From Acanthosepion esculentum (Eukaryota > Mollusca > Cephalopoda > Sepiida > Sepiidae), in NCBI GenBank assembly GCA_964036315.1, contig OZ038496.1, positions 19,619,685 through 19,683,684 on the forward strand: a stretch of 64,000 nucleotides of DNA, written 5' to 3'. Of the stretch, positions 11,160 through 21,975 are shown in pieces. Numbering within the stretch: the stretch's first letter is position 1; the number at the start of each line of letters is the position of its first letter. The notes below the pieces were generated by a model. It was not told the DNA's origin, ran no database searches, and saw nothing but the letters and a program-made list of their open reading frames with translations. The translations under genes and the position numbers were made by a program.

Positions 11160-12697
11160 CCCTGTCTGAGGTTGTTAAGCAAAAAATATAAACTTCAATA
11201 ATTCAAATTAAACAATCAATTTAGATGTCAAAACAAAGCCTGAGTTAAAATTTTAGATATCATCAATATTTTTTATTGAAGTTATTTGATGTATTCTAAA
11301 AAACTTCAATCTGAAGTTATTAAGCAAAGCCAAATAATCACATTTAACTTCAATAAAAAGGTAATAAAATCATCAAAAATTGAACAACACCTATAATAAA
11401 ACAAATAACAAACATATGATAAGTCTTTGAATCCTTTACATTTCAATATAGTGACCCTTCTTCGCAATAACAGTCAATAATCTATCATCCATTGATTTTA
11501 TTAATTTTTTTTACTTCAACATGTTAAATTTCCAACATGGTAGTTTTAATTGGTTCCCATAGGTCTGCTTTATTGTTTACCACCTTCATATAATTTCATC
11601 TTGACAATTGACCATAGTTTTTGATCGGATTTAGATCAAGACTTGATGGTAGCCATTCCATTATCTCTTCTCCTGTAAATCTTTTATGTTCAAAGAATTC
11701 ATGGGTAAGCTTAGATACATGTAAAGGAGCATTGTCATGCATAACTACAGACTTCACTTTTAAACTGTGATACTGGGACTTGTACCATGCAAAGAAAAAA
11801 TCGCAATAGTTAGCACTGTTTAACTCCTTCATCAACTTTGAATGGTCTAATAATGATTTGGTCAGCAATTCCAGCCCATATCATAACACTACCACCTCCT
11901 TGTTGCTTTTTTTTAGCCACAGGCATATCTGAATTGGATAAAATCTACCCCTTGTCACATCCATCAGTTCCATCAAATGTCACTTGAGATTCATCCATGA
12001 AAACTACTTTAGAAAAGTTAATTTTTGTGTATTTCTTGGCCCAATTTTGAGGCTTTAAAATATTTGCTTTAGTGAAAGAATGTTGCCTAGGAGACTTTTT
12101 ACAGATCCCAATTCACAAAGTATTCTATACATTTTGTCCTTCTTGACTCCCTCAATTCTAGCCTTTTCAAAGATCTGAGCCCTGGTCAAAAGTGGCTGTT
12201 TCACTATAACTAGCTTTAGTTTACGTTTATCTTGAGTTAGCTAGTTCTTAAGGCCTTTTCTTTTGCTTTGAGTTGTCAACTTGGTTATATTTCAAACAGC
12301 CTTCTTTATCATTCGATGATCTCTGCAAAGCTCCTTTGATATCTCCAATGTGGACACTCCCTCCTCACTCATTAACTTTGTTATTTTCTGTTTTTCAGCA
12401 TTTGTTAGATCCTTCCCGCTACCCATTTTTCAGCATATATTATGAACAAAAAGAAAAAAAGCTTTCATTAAATTTCAACGATTTTAATCTTATATTAGTT
12501 TAATCTGCATACTAACTTCAGTCAGTCCATTTTCATAAATTCTAACTATCTCAAAAACTAACCATTAAAAATGGCAATAAATTTAGTTATATATTTTACT
12601 AAGGGTGGAAATGGATGAGTTTAAATTTGACAGATATTTGTTCAGAACCTTTTGAGTTATTGAGGTTTATTTGATTGGCATGACTTTAGACAGGCTG
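11160..12697 (-). mobile_element. Tc1-like DNA transposon, ~1.54 kb, defective
   Basis: Left terminus CCTGTCTGAGGTTGTTAAGC; right terminus, read inverted, CAGCCTGTCTAAAGTCATG followed by CAATAACTCAAA. This gives terminal inverted repeats of roughly 45 bp, next to TA at the right. Size is typical for Tc1 elements. The minus strand holds a broken transposase. The left 480 bp are duplicated at 10410-10889. Confidence 0.85.
11596..12426 (-). pseudogene. Tc1-like transposase, broken; DD37E-type spacing
   Basis: The start codon at 12426 opens MGSGKDLTNAEKQKITKLM, an N-terminal helix-turn-helix of Tc1 type, which soon meets a stop. Further down, in other frames with stops, the catalytic core is visible: VVMHDNAPLHVSK and, 37 residues after its D, the position normally held by the third catalytic acid in LDLNPI(K)NYG. 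Here that Glu is replaced by Lys. The 37-residue spacing points to the DD37E branch if no indel has altered it. The protein would cut and paste DNA at TA sites, but this copy is inactive. Confidence 0.8.
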
Positions 12698-12705
12698 TAC
12701 ATATA

Positions 12706-12876
12706 TTAGGTTGAGTCAAAAATAATTTCCATTTACAATTATCAATTCTGTTGTCCAAAAAACATACAATAGCATTTTATTCAATTATATGTTCAGTATT
12801 ATTTACACTGACTTATTGTCACTAATCAGGCAGCTTTGTGATTACTTTTTAAGTAAATTTCTGCGGGTTTTGATAT
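12706..12876. mobile_element. Mariner-like terminal remnant
   Basis: TTAGGTTGAGTCAAAAATAA at the left resembles mariner termini (TTAGGTTG..). No transposase sequence remains. Confidence 0.4.
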
Positions 12877-12879
12877 ATA

Positions 12880-13495
12880 CAGGTTGGGTGGAAAGAAACT
12901 CCTTATTTAAAATTAATAACTTTATTAATTTTTGGTTGATTTTAATAAAACATGTTTTATTATTTACAGTATAATCATAGAAGTACAGTAGAGTGTTAAA
13001 ATTCTACATTTTGCCCATTCTCTTCCAATCTGGATGTTAAAGGATGACCGCTTCTGTGGATATCTACCACAGATCTTATACTCATCTTCTTGGAATTTTT
13101 TCTTTCTTTTAATCATTTCACCCAAGCAAGACAATAAAGCCACTAAGATGTAGGGGTTACTGAGTGTGAAAGAGTATAAGCAAAACATTAAAGAGCGAGA
13201 ACAATAAACAAACAGGAATTAAGAAGACAGAAGATAACAATTGACATTGCATTTAAATTTCTGAAGATCAAATGTGACTGGGAAGCAGGAAGCCAGAAGA
13301 AAATTCCACAGGCGAGAAGTGCAAGTTAGCATAGAATTTACAGTTACATCTAACCATTTCAATTCTAAAATGATGAGACCTTGTTGCCAATGTAGTACTG
13401 AATGACAATTTCTGATGGTTTTGTCATCTCCTGAAGCGTAAGGTTCATGAACACCGTACCATCATTTCTGCATTAATGCAGCTTCAGTTTTTGAA
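12880..13495. mobile_element. MITE-B copy 1, interrupted by a LINE tail
   Basis: Starts after TA with CAGGTTGGGTGGAAAGAAAC. It shares TTAATTTTTGGTTGATTTTA and GTACAGTAGAGTGT with copy 2 (13553-14016), and resumes after the LINE insertion at 13096-13406 with GACAATTTCTGATGGTTTTG. The right end is missing. Non-coding. Confidence 0.75.
13096..13406 (-). mobile_element. LINE 3' end fragment inside MITE-B
   Basis: T-rich start (reverse of a poly-A tail), AATCATTTCACCCAAGCAAG, GGGGTTACTGAGTGTG, TGACATTGCATTTAAATTT, ACATCTAACCATTTCA: a 5'-truncated jockey-like LINE tail on the minus strand. It interrupts MITE-B copy 1, so it inserted later. Confidence 0.75.
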
Positions 13496-13552
13496 TTTCT
13501 TCAAACAGCAAATTGACTTTTATTTATATTACTTTATTTTTATTTAAAGCTA

Positions 13553-14015
13553 CAGGCTGGGTAGAAAGAAACACCCTATTTAAAATTAATAATAACTTTA
13601 TTAATTTTTGGTTGATTTTAATAAAACATGTTTTATTTTTTACAGTATAATCATAGAAGTACAGTAGAGTGTGAAAATTCTACCTTTTTTGTGCATTTTC
13701 TTCTAATCTGGATGTTGAAGGATGATTAGCTTAGAATTACAATTTCTAATGGTTTTGGCAATTACTGAAGCTCAAGGTTCATGAACACTGCAACACCATC
13801 TCTGCACTTGTGCACTTCATAACAAGATGCTAGGTGACCACAATCATGCTGTGTCAGACATTGTGCCATTCTTGTCTACACTTGTCACTGTGAAATAAAA
13901 ACAGAAATTAACAATATAATACTACCACTATAGGGATCACAATATATTATTTTTATATGCAAGTATGATGATATTTAAATAGTAATTTTCAATAGGGAGT
14001 TTCTTTTCACTCATC

Positions 14016-14016
<1 letters not shown>
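13553..14016. mobile_element. MITE-B copy 2, complete (464 bp)
   Basis: TA on both sides. The left end CAGGCTGGGTAGAAAGAAAC matches the inverse of the right end TGATGAGTGAAAAGAAACTC, with AAAATTA.TA following. No coding capacity. A third, partial copy is at 48553-48708. Confidence 0.8.
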
Positions 14017-14048
<32 letters not shown>

Positions 14049-14049
14049 A

Positions 14050-14557
14050 ATTAATCATTTCACCCCAAATAAGGCAATAAGATAAAAGGGGTTACTGAAT
14101 GTGAAAGAATATGAGAAAAAGAGAAACCTTATTAAAGAGAGAGAGAGAGAACAATAATTGGCAGGAATTAAGATGATAAAAGATAACATTTGACATTGCA
14201 TTTAAATTTTTGAAGATCAACGTTGACTGGAAAGCAAGAAGCCAGAAGAGACTTCCAACTAGAATAGAACTTACGGTTATATCTAACTACCTGAAATAGT
14301 AAGATGTAATTGTAAGTTCTATGCTAACAGTTCCTTCTATTGCATTTCCCACTTGTGGGACTCTATTTCAGCTTACTGATTCCCAGTCAAAAATTTAAAT
14401 GAAATGTCAGTCATTTTTTCTATCTTTTAATTCTTGTTCTTTTATTGTTCTCTCTCCTTAATTGTGTTTTTTTTTTCTCATATTCTCTAACACTCAGTAA
14501 TCCCTTGTGTCTTAGTGGTTTTATGGCCTTGCTTGGGGGTAAAATGATTAAAAAATA
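14050..14557. mobile_element. Head-to-head inverted pair of LINE 3' tails
   Basis: 14050-14305 is a minus-strand LINE tail (starts TTAATCATTTCACCCC). 14311-14557 is a plus-strand tail of the same family (ends TTGGGGGTAAAATGATTAAA plus poly-A). Their 5' sides meet near 14308 and their 3' ends face outward. Both arms cover the same part of the element, so this is an inverted duplication, not an ordinary 5' inversion. Confidence 0.75.
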
Positions 14558-14582
14558 ATAATAATAATATTTGCCATAAAAT

Positions 14583-15142
14583 AAGTTCTATGTTAACAGT
14601 CTCTTCTGTCACACTTCTCGCTTGTGGAACTCTCTTCCAGCTTCTTGCTTCCCAGTCTACTTTGATATCTGATGTAATAAAATAACCTGTCACCCCCATG
14701 AGTGACTACACTATAATTAGTAACTTCCTACAAGTATGTGTAAGTCAACGGACTGCAGAGACTATGTGGGATCTGTTGAGTATGACTCAGACTTGCGCAA
14801 GAACTACCGACCTTCCAATAGCAGCACTCACTACAGGATTGACTTGTGATGACCTAGTGCATAACTGTTACCTTTATTCTTATTGTACTGTTTTTTTACA
14901 ATAAACCTTTACTTATTTTATCCACCTTGTTTTTCAAGTACATATTCCTATTAGCACAGAATATAGCAATATCCAAAAATTTAAATGCAATGTCAATCAT
15001 TATCTTCTGTCTTCTTAATTCTTGTTCTTTTATTGTTCTCTCTTCTTAACCGTGTTTTTCTCATATTCTCTAACACATAGTCATCCCTTGTGTCTTAGTG
15101 GTTTTATTGCCTTGCTTGGGGTGAAATGATTAAAAAAAAAAA
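14583..15142 (+). mobile_element. LINE 3' end fragment split by a solo LTR
   Basis: 14583-14669 (GTTCTATGTTAACAGTCTC..TTTGATATC) and 14974-15142 (AAAAATTTAAATGCAATGTC..GGGGTGAAATGATTAAAA) join into one contiguous plus-strand LINE tail when the LTR at 14670-14968 is removed. Ends in poly-A. Confidence 0.8.
14670..14968 (+). mobile_element. Solo LTR (299 bp) with 5-bp TSD
   Basis: Begins TG (TGATGTAATAAAATAACC), ends CA (AATATAGCA) and is flanked by perfect ATATC repeats (14665-14669 and 14969-14973). It contains a polyadenylation-type AATAAA near 14900. The host LINE sequence reads through at the duplication, which confirms the boundaries. The 68-codon frame inside is LTR sequence, not a gene. 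Confidence 0.85.
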
Positions 15143-16292
15143 TTTAAATTATAATAATGTTCACCAAAAATTTGTACTTTAATTGTGTTATTTTGATATA
15201 ATACACAGTCAACAGTGATTAACCCTGCTCATAAAATATATAGCTCACTTATTTGAATTAATGAAAAAAATTACTGACCACTCTTCATGCCACAGATTAG
15301 GGCCAGGAAAATGTTGAAAGGGGCAAAACAAACCTGCATGTGGAAAAAGAATCAGTATTAATCAAAGAAGCCCTACAGAGATCCTTTCTGGATAGTTATT
15401 CCCACTTGACCTCCTCCACCATTCCTCAACCAGGAGCAGACAGAGTGTTAATTACTACAGCTAAAATCTCTTTCAAGTTACCCCAGAGCAGGTTGAGAGA
15501 CCAGAGGGAACATATTGAGGGTTACTAAAGATTATCAACAGCTTTTTTTCTTTTTATTCCCTGCTAAAAGAAATATTCAAGCCAAAGCTGAGAGGAACCA
15601 TCTTTCTTCTGATCTATCCCTCTGGAATCAGGATTTTTAGAAAAAGCTTTTTAGATAATTCGGTATTTTCTGTCTTGGTTGGTTTTTGGGGTGTTTACTT
15701 AGTAACCTTCCTTACCTCTGGCTTGGATAATTCCCTTAGACTGTTGGTTAGTATACACATATCTGACAAGTCAATAGTTTAGAGATTATACTTCACTAGA
15801 TGCTCTCCCATTTAATGTTCCGATGATAGATTTATTATAAAGGCATCAAAGAACTTTCTTACCAAACCTGAACCCAGTTCTGCCAAAGAGATTCCTGATA
15901 TTCTATTTTTTCCACAGAGAATATACTGACTTCCCACCATATCATCCTCATCTTGTGCTGCTAAGTCCTACTTCACAAGACCTACTGATAACAAAGGTCC
16001 CTGTTTGATCAATGCGAAATAAGCAACCTTGTTCCATAAAGGTATTTAAATTGGTGACCTTTAAGAAATTTCAGGTGATTGAAATGAAAAACCTGACTTC
16101 AGTACTCCCAGCAACACTAGCAATTTCTGATTAGGGTATGTGTGAAGGTTTTTTTCTTAGTTTTTTTTTTTATTTAGGCAAGTTAGCCCAATGAAGAGCT
16201 ACAAGAGACAAAATAATTTAAATAATTTTACAGTATTCATAAAATATGTACATTTTTATCTCCCTCAAGGCTTACATAAAAAATTAGCATAT
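15143..16292. other. Unassigned region
   Basis: About 1.15 kb with mixed composition. A 62-codon plus-strand frame (15340-15528) has normal-looking amino-acid composition but no recognisable motif or splice context. No repeat copies seen elsewhere in the window. Confidence 0.4.
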
Positions 16293-16394
16293 GAAGGTCA
16301 GCTGAAAAGTTCATAGGCTGACCAAGATATAAATATAAGTAAACATAGCAGTTTGTAGACTAAAATACATGCAAGTGTACCAGAATACAACAGC

Positions 16395-17645
16395 TGGCTG
16401 ATCACTTTCAAAATAGAAACCCTGAACATCTAGACATTTCTGCCATTGAGTTACAAGCTTATTTATATATAAGTTTTGATGCCAACAAATCTTTGAATAC
16501 AGTTTCTGCATCTGCTTTGCAATGGAATGTCTTTTGGCCCCCAAAATTTGAAAGATGCTTGAAAAAGTGGTAGTCAGTGAGCAAGAGATCAAACGATTAT
16601 GGTGGATAGTGCAAAGTTTTGTACCCAAAGTCAGTGATCTTCTCCTGTGTCATCCTGGGAACATGAGGCCAAGCATTGTTATGAAGTAAAATTGGGCCTT
16701 GTTGATTAACCAGTACCAGTCACATTTTGCTTAACTGAATGTGCACTTCATCCAGTCACCATAATTTTCTGTTAGTGCAATGTCAGTGTTGCAAAGTATT
16801 TGGGTGCTTCATCAAAATCAAGCCATTTAGCTGATCATTTATGATCCATTTCTTATCCGAAGTCACTAGAAATGCATCATTCAAATTTTGCAGATGCAGC
16901 ATTGAACACGCTTCAAAACACCAAACTCTTTATTTATATCATTCAGACTATTGTCCTCAACTTTGTTGCCATATTTATTACGACGTTTCCTCAAAGACAG
17001 ATGGCACAGTGGATAAAGGCGTTAGCTAGATCCAGTGACAGGACCCAAAGAGTGTGAGTTCAATACCCGGTTAAGGCAGTGGAGAACTTGGAGAGGGAAA
17101 TTAACAGGAGGTAACAGATAACTGACATCCATTAAACATGGCACGTGTAACTAGAACAGTCTACCCCAGTGAGTGAAATAAAGGGTTCAGTTTGACATTC
17201 CAACCACCTGAAGAAGGTCGGAGAGTACAATGGCCGAAACATTGTAATAAATATGCCGACAAAGATGAGGACAATAGTCTGAATAATGTAAATAATACCT
17301 CATCTCAGAAATATAGACAGATACCAAACTCTTTGACTTTCACTGAGTTCATGTAGAATCCATTTAATGAGTTTCTTCAACTGGCCAATTTTTTTGAGAT
17401 GGTCTAATATTGTTGAAAGGCTGAAACCACTTATCTTGGACATTCCTTTGACCTGAGTTCAATTGGTATTTTTAGATATTGATTGCAGGTGGACGCCTTC
17501 TACCACCTTGACCTTTAAGACTCACGTTCCGACTGTGGAACTTTAGAAACTAGTCTGACAAAACAAAATGGATCCTTCACCCGATGGGCTGTTAATGTTG
17601 GCAGCAGTTTGAGAAACATTGTGACCAAGCTTGAACTCATGCAGC
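16395..17645 (-). pseudogene. Mariner transposase relic
   Basis: Minus-strand translation recovers fragments in order. The N-terminal part has LHEFKLGHNVSQTAANIN. The middle has ISGFSLSTILDHLKKIGQLK and KWILHELSESQ. The C-terminal part has SLTTTFSSIFQILGAKR and NKLVTQWQKCLDVQGFYF. These match the domain order of mariner transposases (helix-turn-helix then DD34D core). The frame is broken by stops and by the SINE-1 dimer, which sits just after HELSESQRVW. Confidence 0.75.
16920..17334. mobile_element. SINE-1 inverted dimer inserted in mariner, 12-bp TSD
   Basis: Flanked by perfect ACCAAACTCTTT (16920-16931 and 17323-17334). 16932-16989 is a reversed SINE-1 tail arm that stops exactly at the GAAA of the ribozyme-like core. 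16990-17322 is a complete forward SINE-1. The forward unit has a tRNA-like promoter: A box TGGCACAGTGG (17002-17012) and B box AGTTCAATACC (17057-17067), then the CACCTGAAGAAGG core and the 3' end ATATAGACAG. One TSD around both arms shows a single insertion event. Confidence 0.9.
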
Positions 17646-17904
17646 AAAGGTAATTGCACCTCTTCTTTTTTTCATGTTCAAGATGAAGGATATAAAAGGC
17701 TCTCAGTTAAATTCTGACAGAGATTGATATACAATTAACAAAGAGGGCACTTTAATCATTAGAAATGAGTAATATATTTTTGTGCAATTATTATTAAAAC
17801 ACAATTAAAATGTTTATTCTAAAATCAATGATTATTTTTCATACAACCTAATATTTTACTAAGAAAACTGAACATGTATTGCATCATAATATATTTTCTT
17901 TAAT

Positions 17905-18110
17905 CAGTATCACACCAAGCAAGTCAGTATAGCTACTAAGGCACAAGGGGTTACAGGGTGTAGAGGAATTAGGAACAGAAACATTAGTAATGATTGGGAA
18001 GAGGAAAGAGTAATCAGGACAGTAGATATTGATTGACATTGCATTTAAATTTTTGCAGATGAAAGATGGCTGGAATGCATGGAGTCTGAAGGGAGTTCCA
18101 CAAGTGATAA
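17905..18110 (-). mobile_element. LINE 3' end fragment
   Basis: Diverged LINE tail: ACACCAAGCAAGTCAGTATAG, CACAAGGGGTTAC, TTGACATTGCATTTAAATTT, GAGTTCCACAAGTGA. Minus orientation; non-coding now. Confidence 0.6.
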
Positions 18111-18986
18111 AAGAAACTAATCCTTCATGTCTTCTTTGCTCTGATTTGTTTAGTTGCTAAATGCAGTGTGGCTGAGTGTTTTATCTATTTTCTCTATTTC
18201 ATATAAAAAACACTTTATCATCAAATATTACTGTGCTTCCATGAGCCAAGTTTCTTGTCCACCATTTGTCATATACAAAGACGACAAGCTTTTTACACAA
18301 AACAGTCAATGACGTCTTTGCTCCATTTGGGAGGATACAGTATAAAGAAACCATGTCACAAATCAAAAAGTGTTAAGAACAGTGAAATGATGAGAGACTG
18401 GCATGCAAAACATCCAGGGAATATCCTTGAATGACATAGAAAGAGACAGAGAGACGTGGATTTGAAAAAAGAATTGAGTATGTAGGAAGATGGATGGAAA
18501 AAAACTTCAGGAGATAAAAGAAACAGAAATGGTCAGGGAGAAGAAGGTTATGGGAAAATAAAAAGAACAGCCAAAAGAAAGGACAGTACCAAATATTCTG
18601 TGACAGGGATGCAGTGTCCCCTTTTCCAGTATAATTGAAGAGAAAATTATAAAACCTCTCATTTGCTTTACAGACAAGTCCTGAATTACTAGAATAAGAC
18701 ATAAAATTGTACCCTAAAGCTATTTAAACTTTATTGGTTCATTTAAAACCATGACCATAAATGCTAATTATGCATATGATTTTTTTTAAAAGTGAGTATA
18801 AAGTGCTCAGGAAAGACCAACATTTTAGACAATTTCTCCATATAGTCCTCAAAAAGAAAACAAGAAAAATTAAATGAAACGTCCAAAGATATTCCTTGTT
18901 TATTTATATTTAGCAAAATATGCATAAAAGAAGTATTTTTGCCCAAATATACAATATCTGTCTATCTCTTTATATATATATATATA
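18111..18986. other. Unassigned region
   Basis: No recognisable family. Minus-strand open frames of 109 and 60 codons lack motifs and exon signals. Ends in (TA)n at about 18970-18986. Confidence 0.4.
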
Positions 18987-19142
18987 AATATAAAAGTGAA
19001 CATCGGGCCCGACGATTGCATCTAGCATGAAACAGGCTGTCGCCTCTAAGTATTGACTTCTATGTTCACTTTTATATTTACACACGCTCTATCTCTGATA
19101 TTGAGCACTTTATCACATAAATATAGCACACTTTAAGACTAT
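18987..19142 (+). mobile_element. 'Family E' short element with hammerhead-like core, in (TA)n
   Basis: Lies between (TA)n tracts. It contains CCGACGA (19009-19015, one change from CUGANGA), a weak TGC/GCA stem, GAAA (19029-19032), ACA-GGC-TGT able to form helix III, and the cleavage-type triplet GTC (19039-19041). GGGC before the core can pair with GCCT after GTC. A short reversed piece (AAATATAAAAGTGAAC) at its left mirrors its own GTTCACTTTTATATTT, another partial inverted dimer. Confidence 0.55.
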
Positions 19143-19147
19143 ATTTC

Positions 19148-19148
<1 letters not shown>

Positions 19149-19192
<44 letters not shown>

Positions 19193-19480
19193 TTTATTTA
19201 TTTGAAAATTATAACATAAATATGTTATTTTGTTTCAACACTTCTGGTGTCTTATCAAGTGATGGTGTTGAATGTAGAATAAAGGGTTTTAAAAGGTTTA
19301 AATCAATCAAACATCCCTCGCTAGGGGAAACGCTGTTACATAAGCTGGAATGACCAATCAAAATACAAGTATATGAGAATTCAAAAAACTTGACAACGGA
19401 CTAAGGTTATAATAATTATTTAATGCTTTAATGTTAGGGTTAGACTAAAATAGAATTCATTCTAATAAATATTAAATTAT
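19149..19480 (-). mobile_element. (TA)n plus 'family J' element with degenerate core
   Basis: A (TA)n tract (19149-19192) is followed by sequence whose minus strand reads CTTGATAAG, a GACAC/GTGTT hairpin, then GAAAC (TTATCAA at 19252-19258, TTTC at 19233-19236). The core differs from CUGANGA, so ribozyme activity is unlikely, but the layout matches the other families. Confidence 0.35.
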
Positions 19481-19740
19481 ACTATAAATTTAAAATTAAA
19501 AAATTTTAAATTTAATCTATATTAAGTTCGAAATTATAAAATTATTTAAAGAAGAAACTGAGGGAAAAATACATATGATTTTCTATTTATTTTGTTTTCA
19601 TTGAAATTATATATATGTATATTTCATTAAATGTGATAGGTAGCGAAAAGTGCATAAGGTTTTTATAGTTTCCCTTTTATGTGAAGGAAAAGAGTCTTTG
19701 TATGGTGCATTGAGTGAAATATGTATAAATGAAAGATTGC

Positions 19741-19749
19741 TACTCTAAC

Positions 19750-19789
<40 letters not shown>

Positions 19790-19985
19790 ATATTGTATAT
19801 ATGTATAAACAATTTTTTTAGATTCAATCGACAATGTCTGCCTGTTCAATTTTTTATTGTAATTTACCAATATTTGAAACTTATGTTGTACATCAGTATA
19901 AGAAGTTAAGATAAACTGTGAATAAAATTCATGTTTATGTTGAAGTACTTTCATCCATTTGGGTCATTATCAAGAACTGGGTGTT
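19741..19985 (-). mobile_element. Family-D-like element with degenerate core
   Basis: After (TA)n/(TG)n, the minus strand reads TTGATAATG, a short ACC/GGT hairpin, GAAA (TTTC at 19949-19952) and palindromic AGTACT (19944-19949), the same helix III motif as family D. Remaining sequence is AT-rich and non-coding. Confidence 0.4.
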
Positions 19986-20617
19986 GTCAGTGTGGAAGAC
20001 AAGATTTTGTTGAATACATCTTAGTATTTCTTTTTGAGTTTTAAAATTTAAATTAGTCCAAAATGATGCCATATGTAAGAGTTAAAGGGAGTATGACTGC
20101 ACCAGAAAAGTACTTATCAAATACTTATATGTATTATTATTTTTTATACAGATTAAATATTTTATACACACTTCAAGATACTGTCTTCTTCAGTATGGAT
20201 TGTTTCTTAGGTATAATATCATCTTTAAAAATACCAGGATATAAAATCCTGTTGATCCAGAACATATTTCTATCTGTTTGTTTCTCATTCTGTTCAAATC
20301 TTTTTTTCATCTCAGTCTATTAAGATCTATCTCAATATGTTTGGATCTATCTATCTATAAGCTGTGGGGTGAAAATATAATATTATATCTACAGCCTAAT
20401 AATGAAAAAAAAAATTTTTAAACAACATATTTACATATCTGTCTATATTTAGGAGTGATAATAAAGAGTGCCAGAGAAAAGCGATAATAACAACAAAAGC
20501 TGCAATATGAGCTCTGGTAAAAACATGAAGTGATAACAGCAAAAATTGCTATATGAACACTGGTAAAAATTGGATTGAAGAGATTAGGTTTATAATACCC
20601 AGAAATTCATACACAGA
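19986..20617. other. Unassigned region with a small tandem duplication
   Basis: Mostly unrecognised. A 45-bp block is imperfectly repeated at about 20483-20527 and 20531-20572 (AATATGAGCTCTGGTAAAAA / TATATGAACACTGGTAAAAA). Confidence 0.4.
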
Positions 20618-20936
20618 TGTCTTCAAGCACGGTGGATAAAGGCGTTAGTTAGATCCAGTGACAGGACCCAAAGAGTGTGAGTTCAATACCTGGTTAAGGT
20701 GGTGGAAAACTTGGAGAGGGGAATTAACAGGAGATAACTGATAACTGACATCCATTAGACATGGCACGTGTAACTAGAACAGTCTACCCCAGTGAGCGAA
20801 ATAAAGGGTTCAGTTCGACATTCCAGCCACCTGAAGAAGGCTGGAGCGTACAACAGCTGAAATGTTGTGATAAATATGGCAACAAAGATGAGGCCAATAG
20901 TCCAAATAATGTAAATAGTGTATATTTACATATTTC
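20618..20936 (+). mobile_element. SINE-1, near full length
   Basis: Forward copy from the tRNA-like head (GTGGATAAAGGCGTTAG, B box GAGTTCAATACC) through GCCACCTGAAGAAGG to GTAAATAGTG. The usual 3' end after that point is altered. The A box is damaged (CACGGTGG). Confidence 0.85.
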
Positions 20937-21185
20937 TGTAAATACACTGAACCCAACCTTTCTCTATTCTTCTTCAAAATAAAACTAAAAAAACTTCAAC
21001 GTTTTTAATAAAAGATAAATTATTAGAAGAGGTGCAAGTGACCTAATGATAAACACTTGGAAAATAAATGATGGATTGATTTGTTTTTTACAACTTATCA
21101 ACCTTTTGCAGGTTATTTAAAGCCAGCAAATATCTTTGAATTTTAAGAAGAATAATACTGATTTTCTGACACAAATCCTACTATT

Positions 21186-21436
21186 TAACCTCTGGCTGGG
21201 GGAGTAGATGTTGGATTATATCTTTCCCAAGTGTATTTCCATCAGTGAAACTAGTTATTTAAAATTGGATCTCAACCCTACAATTTCTCATTCAAAGCCA
21301 TTATCCATTACACCACCCACTTAGAGTACCTGATATTTTCAAGCGGTTATCCATCTAGATAGTGACCAGGCTCAAGGTTGTTTAACTTCAGTGATTGGAC
21401 AAGAACTAGTGTTTCAGCATGATATGTCTGTTAGCC
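21186..21436 (-). mobile_element. Chimeric 5S-tRNA SINE (SINE-2), 3'-truncated
   Basis: Read on the minus strand it starts with a 5S rRNA-like segment (21436 to 21322). It continues directly into a tRNA-like head (GGTGTAATGGATAATGGC and B box GGGTTGAGATCC) and the start of the SINE-2 body (ACACTTGGGAAAG). The same 5S-then-tRNA order occurs on the plus strand at 40070-40352. Confidence 0.7.
21322..21436 (-). pseudogene. 5S rRNA-derived segment
   Basis: The minus strand matches 5S rRNA order over ~115 bases: AACAGACATATCATGCTGAAA, CCAATCACTGAAGTTAAAC, TTGAGCCTGGTCACTA, AGATGGATAACCGC. It is diverged, so it is not a working 5S gene. It forms the head of the chimeric SINE. Confidence 0.8.
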
Positions 21437-21650
21437 TTTGGAAATTGGAATCAATGAGCCAAGATCAAATTCTGACTGAAACAGTTTGTGCTTGCTTCTC
21501 ACTAACACCTTTGGGAAAGGTAGGAATATATCACTTTTCCCAACTATGAGTAAAATAACAAGCAGACTATTTCCTCTAGCCTTGGTTGTTAACCTGTTTA
21601 AAGGAAAGGCATATCTAAATTCAAAACTCAGAGTGGATTCCACCGATATA
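21437..21650 (+). mobile_element. SINE-2 copy, forward, abutting the reversed chimera
   Basis: Shares AGATCAAATTCTGACTG, CACCTTTGGGAAAGGT, CTAGCCTTGGTTG and AAATTCAAAACTCAGAG with the SINE-2 at 41229-41600. It starts where the reversed 5S-tRNA SINE ends, giving another head-to-head pair. Confidence 0.65.
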
Positions 21651-21975
21651 TCTGTCTATGAATAAAAACAGCAGAAAATACTTTTTGAATATTGTCATCT
21701 CACTCGGAGAAAGAATTATCAGATCAGGATAAAGTAGTGCACAACAAGACATCTGTCATGGAGCACACTGAGTATTAAATGCTATTACATTATGGAAGAC
21801 ATCAATCACTTTGTGGTTCTGTTGACTTTTACCAAAATTATAATAATGGTAATATCAGCTGTTTCCTTATAAGGAAAGCATTTGACATTCATTAACCAGG
21901 CAGCCAGTGCTGTTTTTGGTCAAAATTTATAAAATCTTTCTCTTAAAACAATTTTTTAGAAAAATAAGTTTTTCA

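Larger units (their letters stand above)
16293..17853 (-). mobile_element. Mariner element, ~1.15 kb, split by a SINE-1 dimer
   Basis: The right terminus, read inverted, is TTAGGTTGTATGAAAAATAA. The left side carries AAGGTCAGCTGAAAAGTTC, a common mariner terminal motif. Removing the SINE insert (16920-17334) leaves about 1.15 kb, a normal mariner length. The minus strand holds a decayed transposase. Confidence 0.75.

Noticed and set aside
14698..14904. 68-codon plus-strand ORF
   Set aside because: Lies entirely inside the solo LTR with a perfect TSD.
20153..20195. CTGAAGA - AAGA/TCTT stem - GAAG on the minus strand as a hammerhead
   Set aside because: GAAA is changed and neither helix I nor a cleavage triplet is visible; single occurrence.
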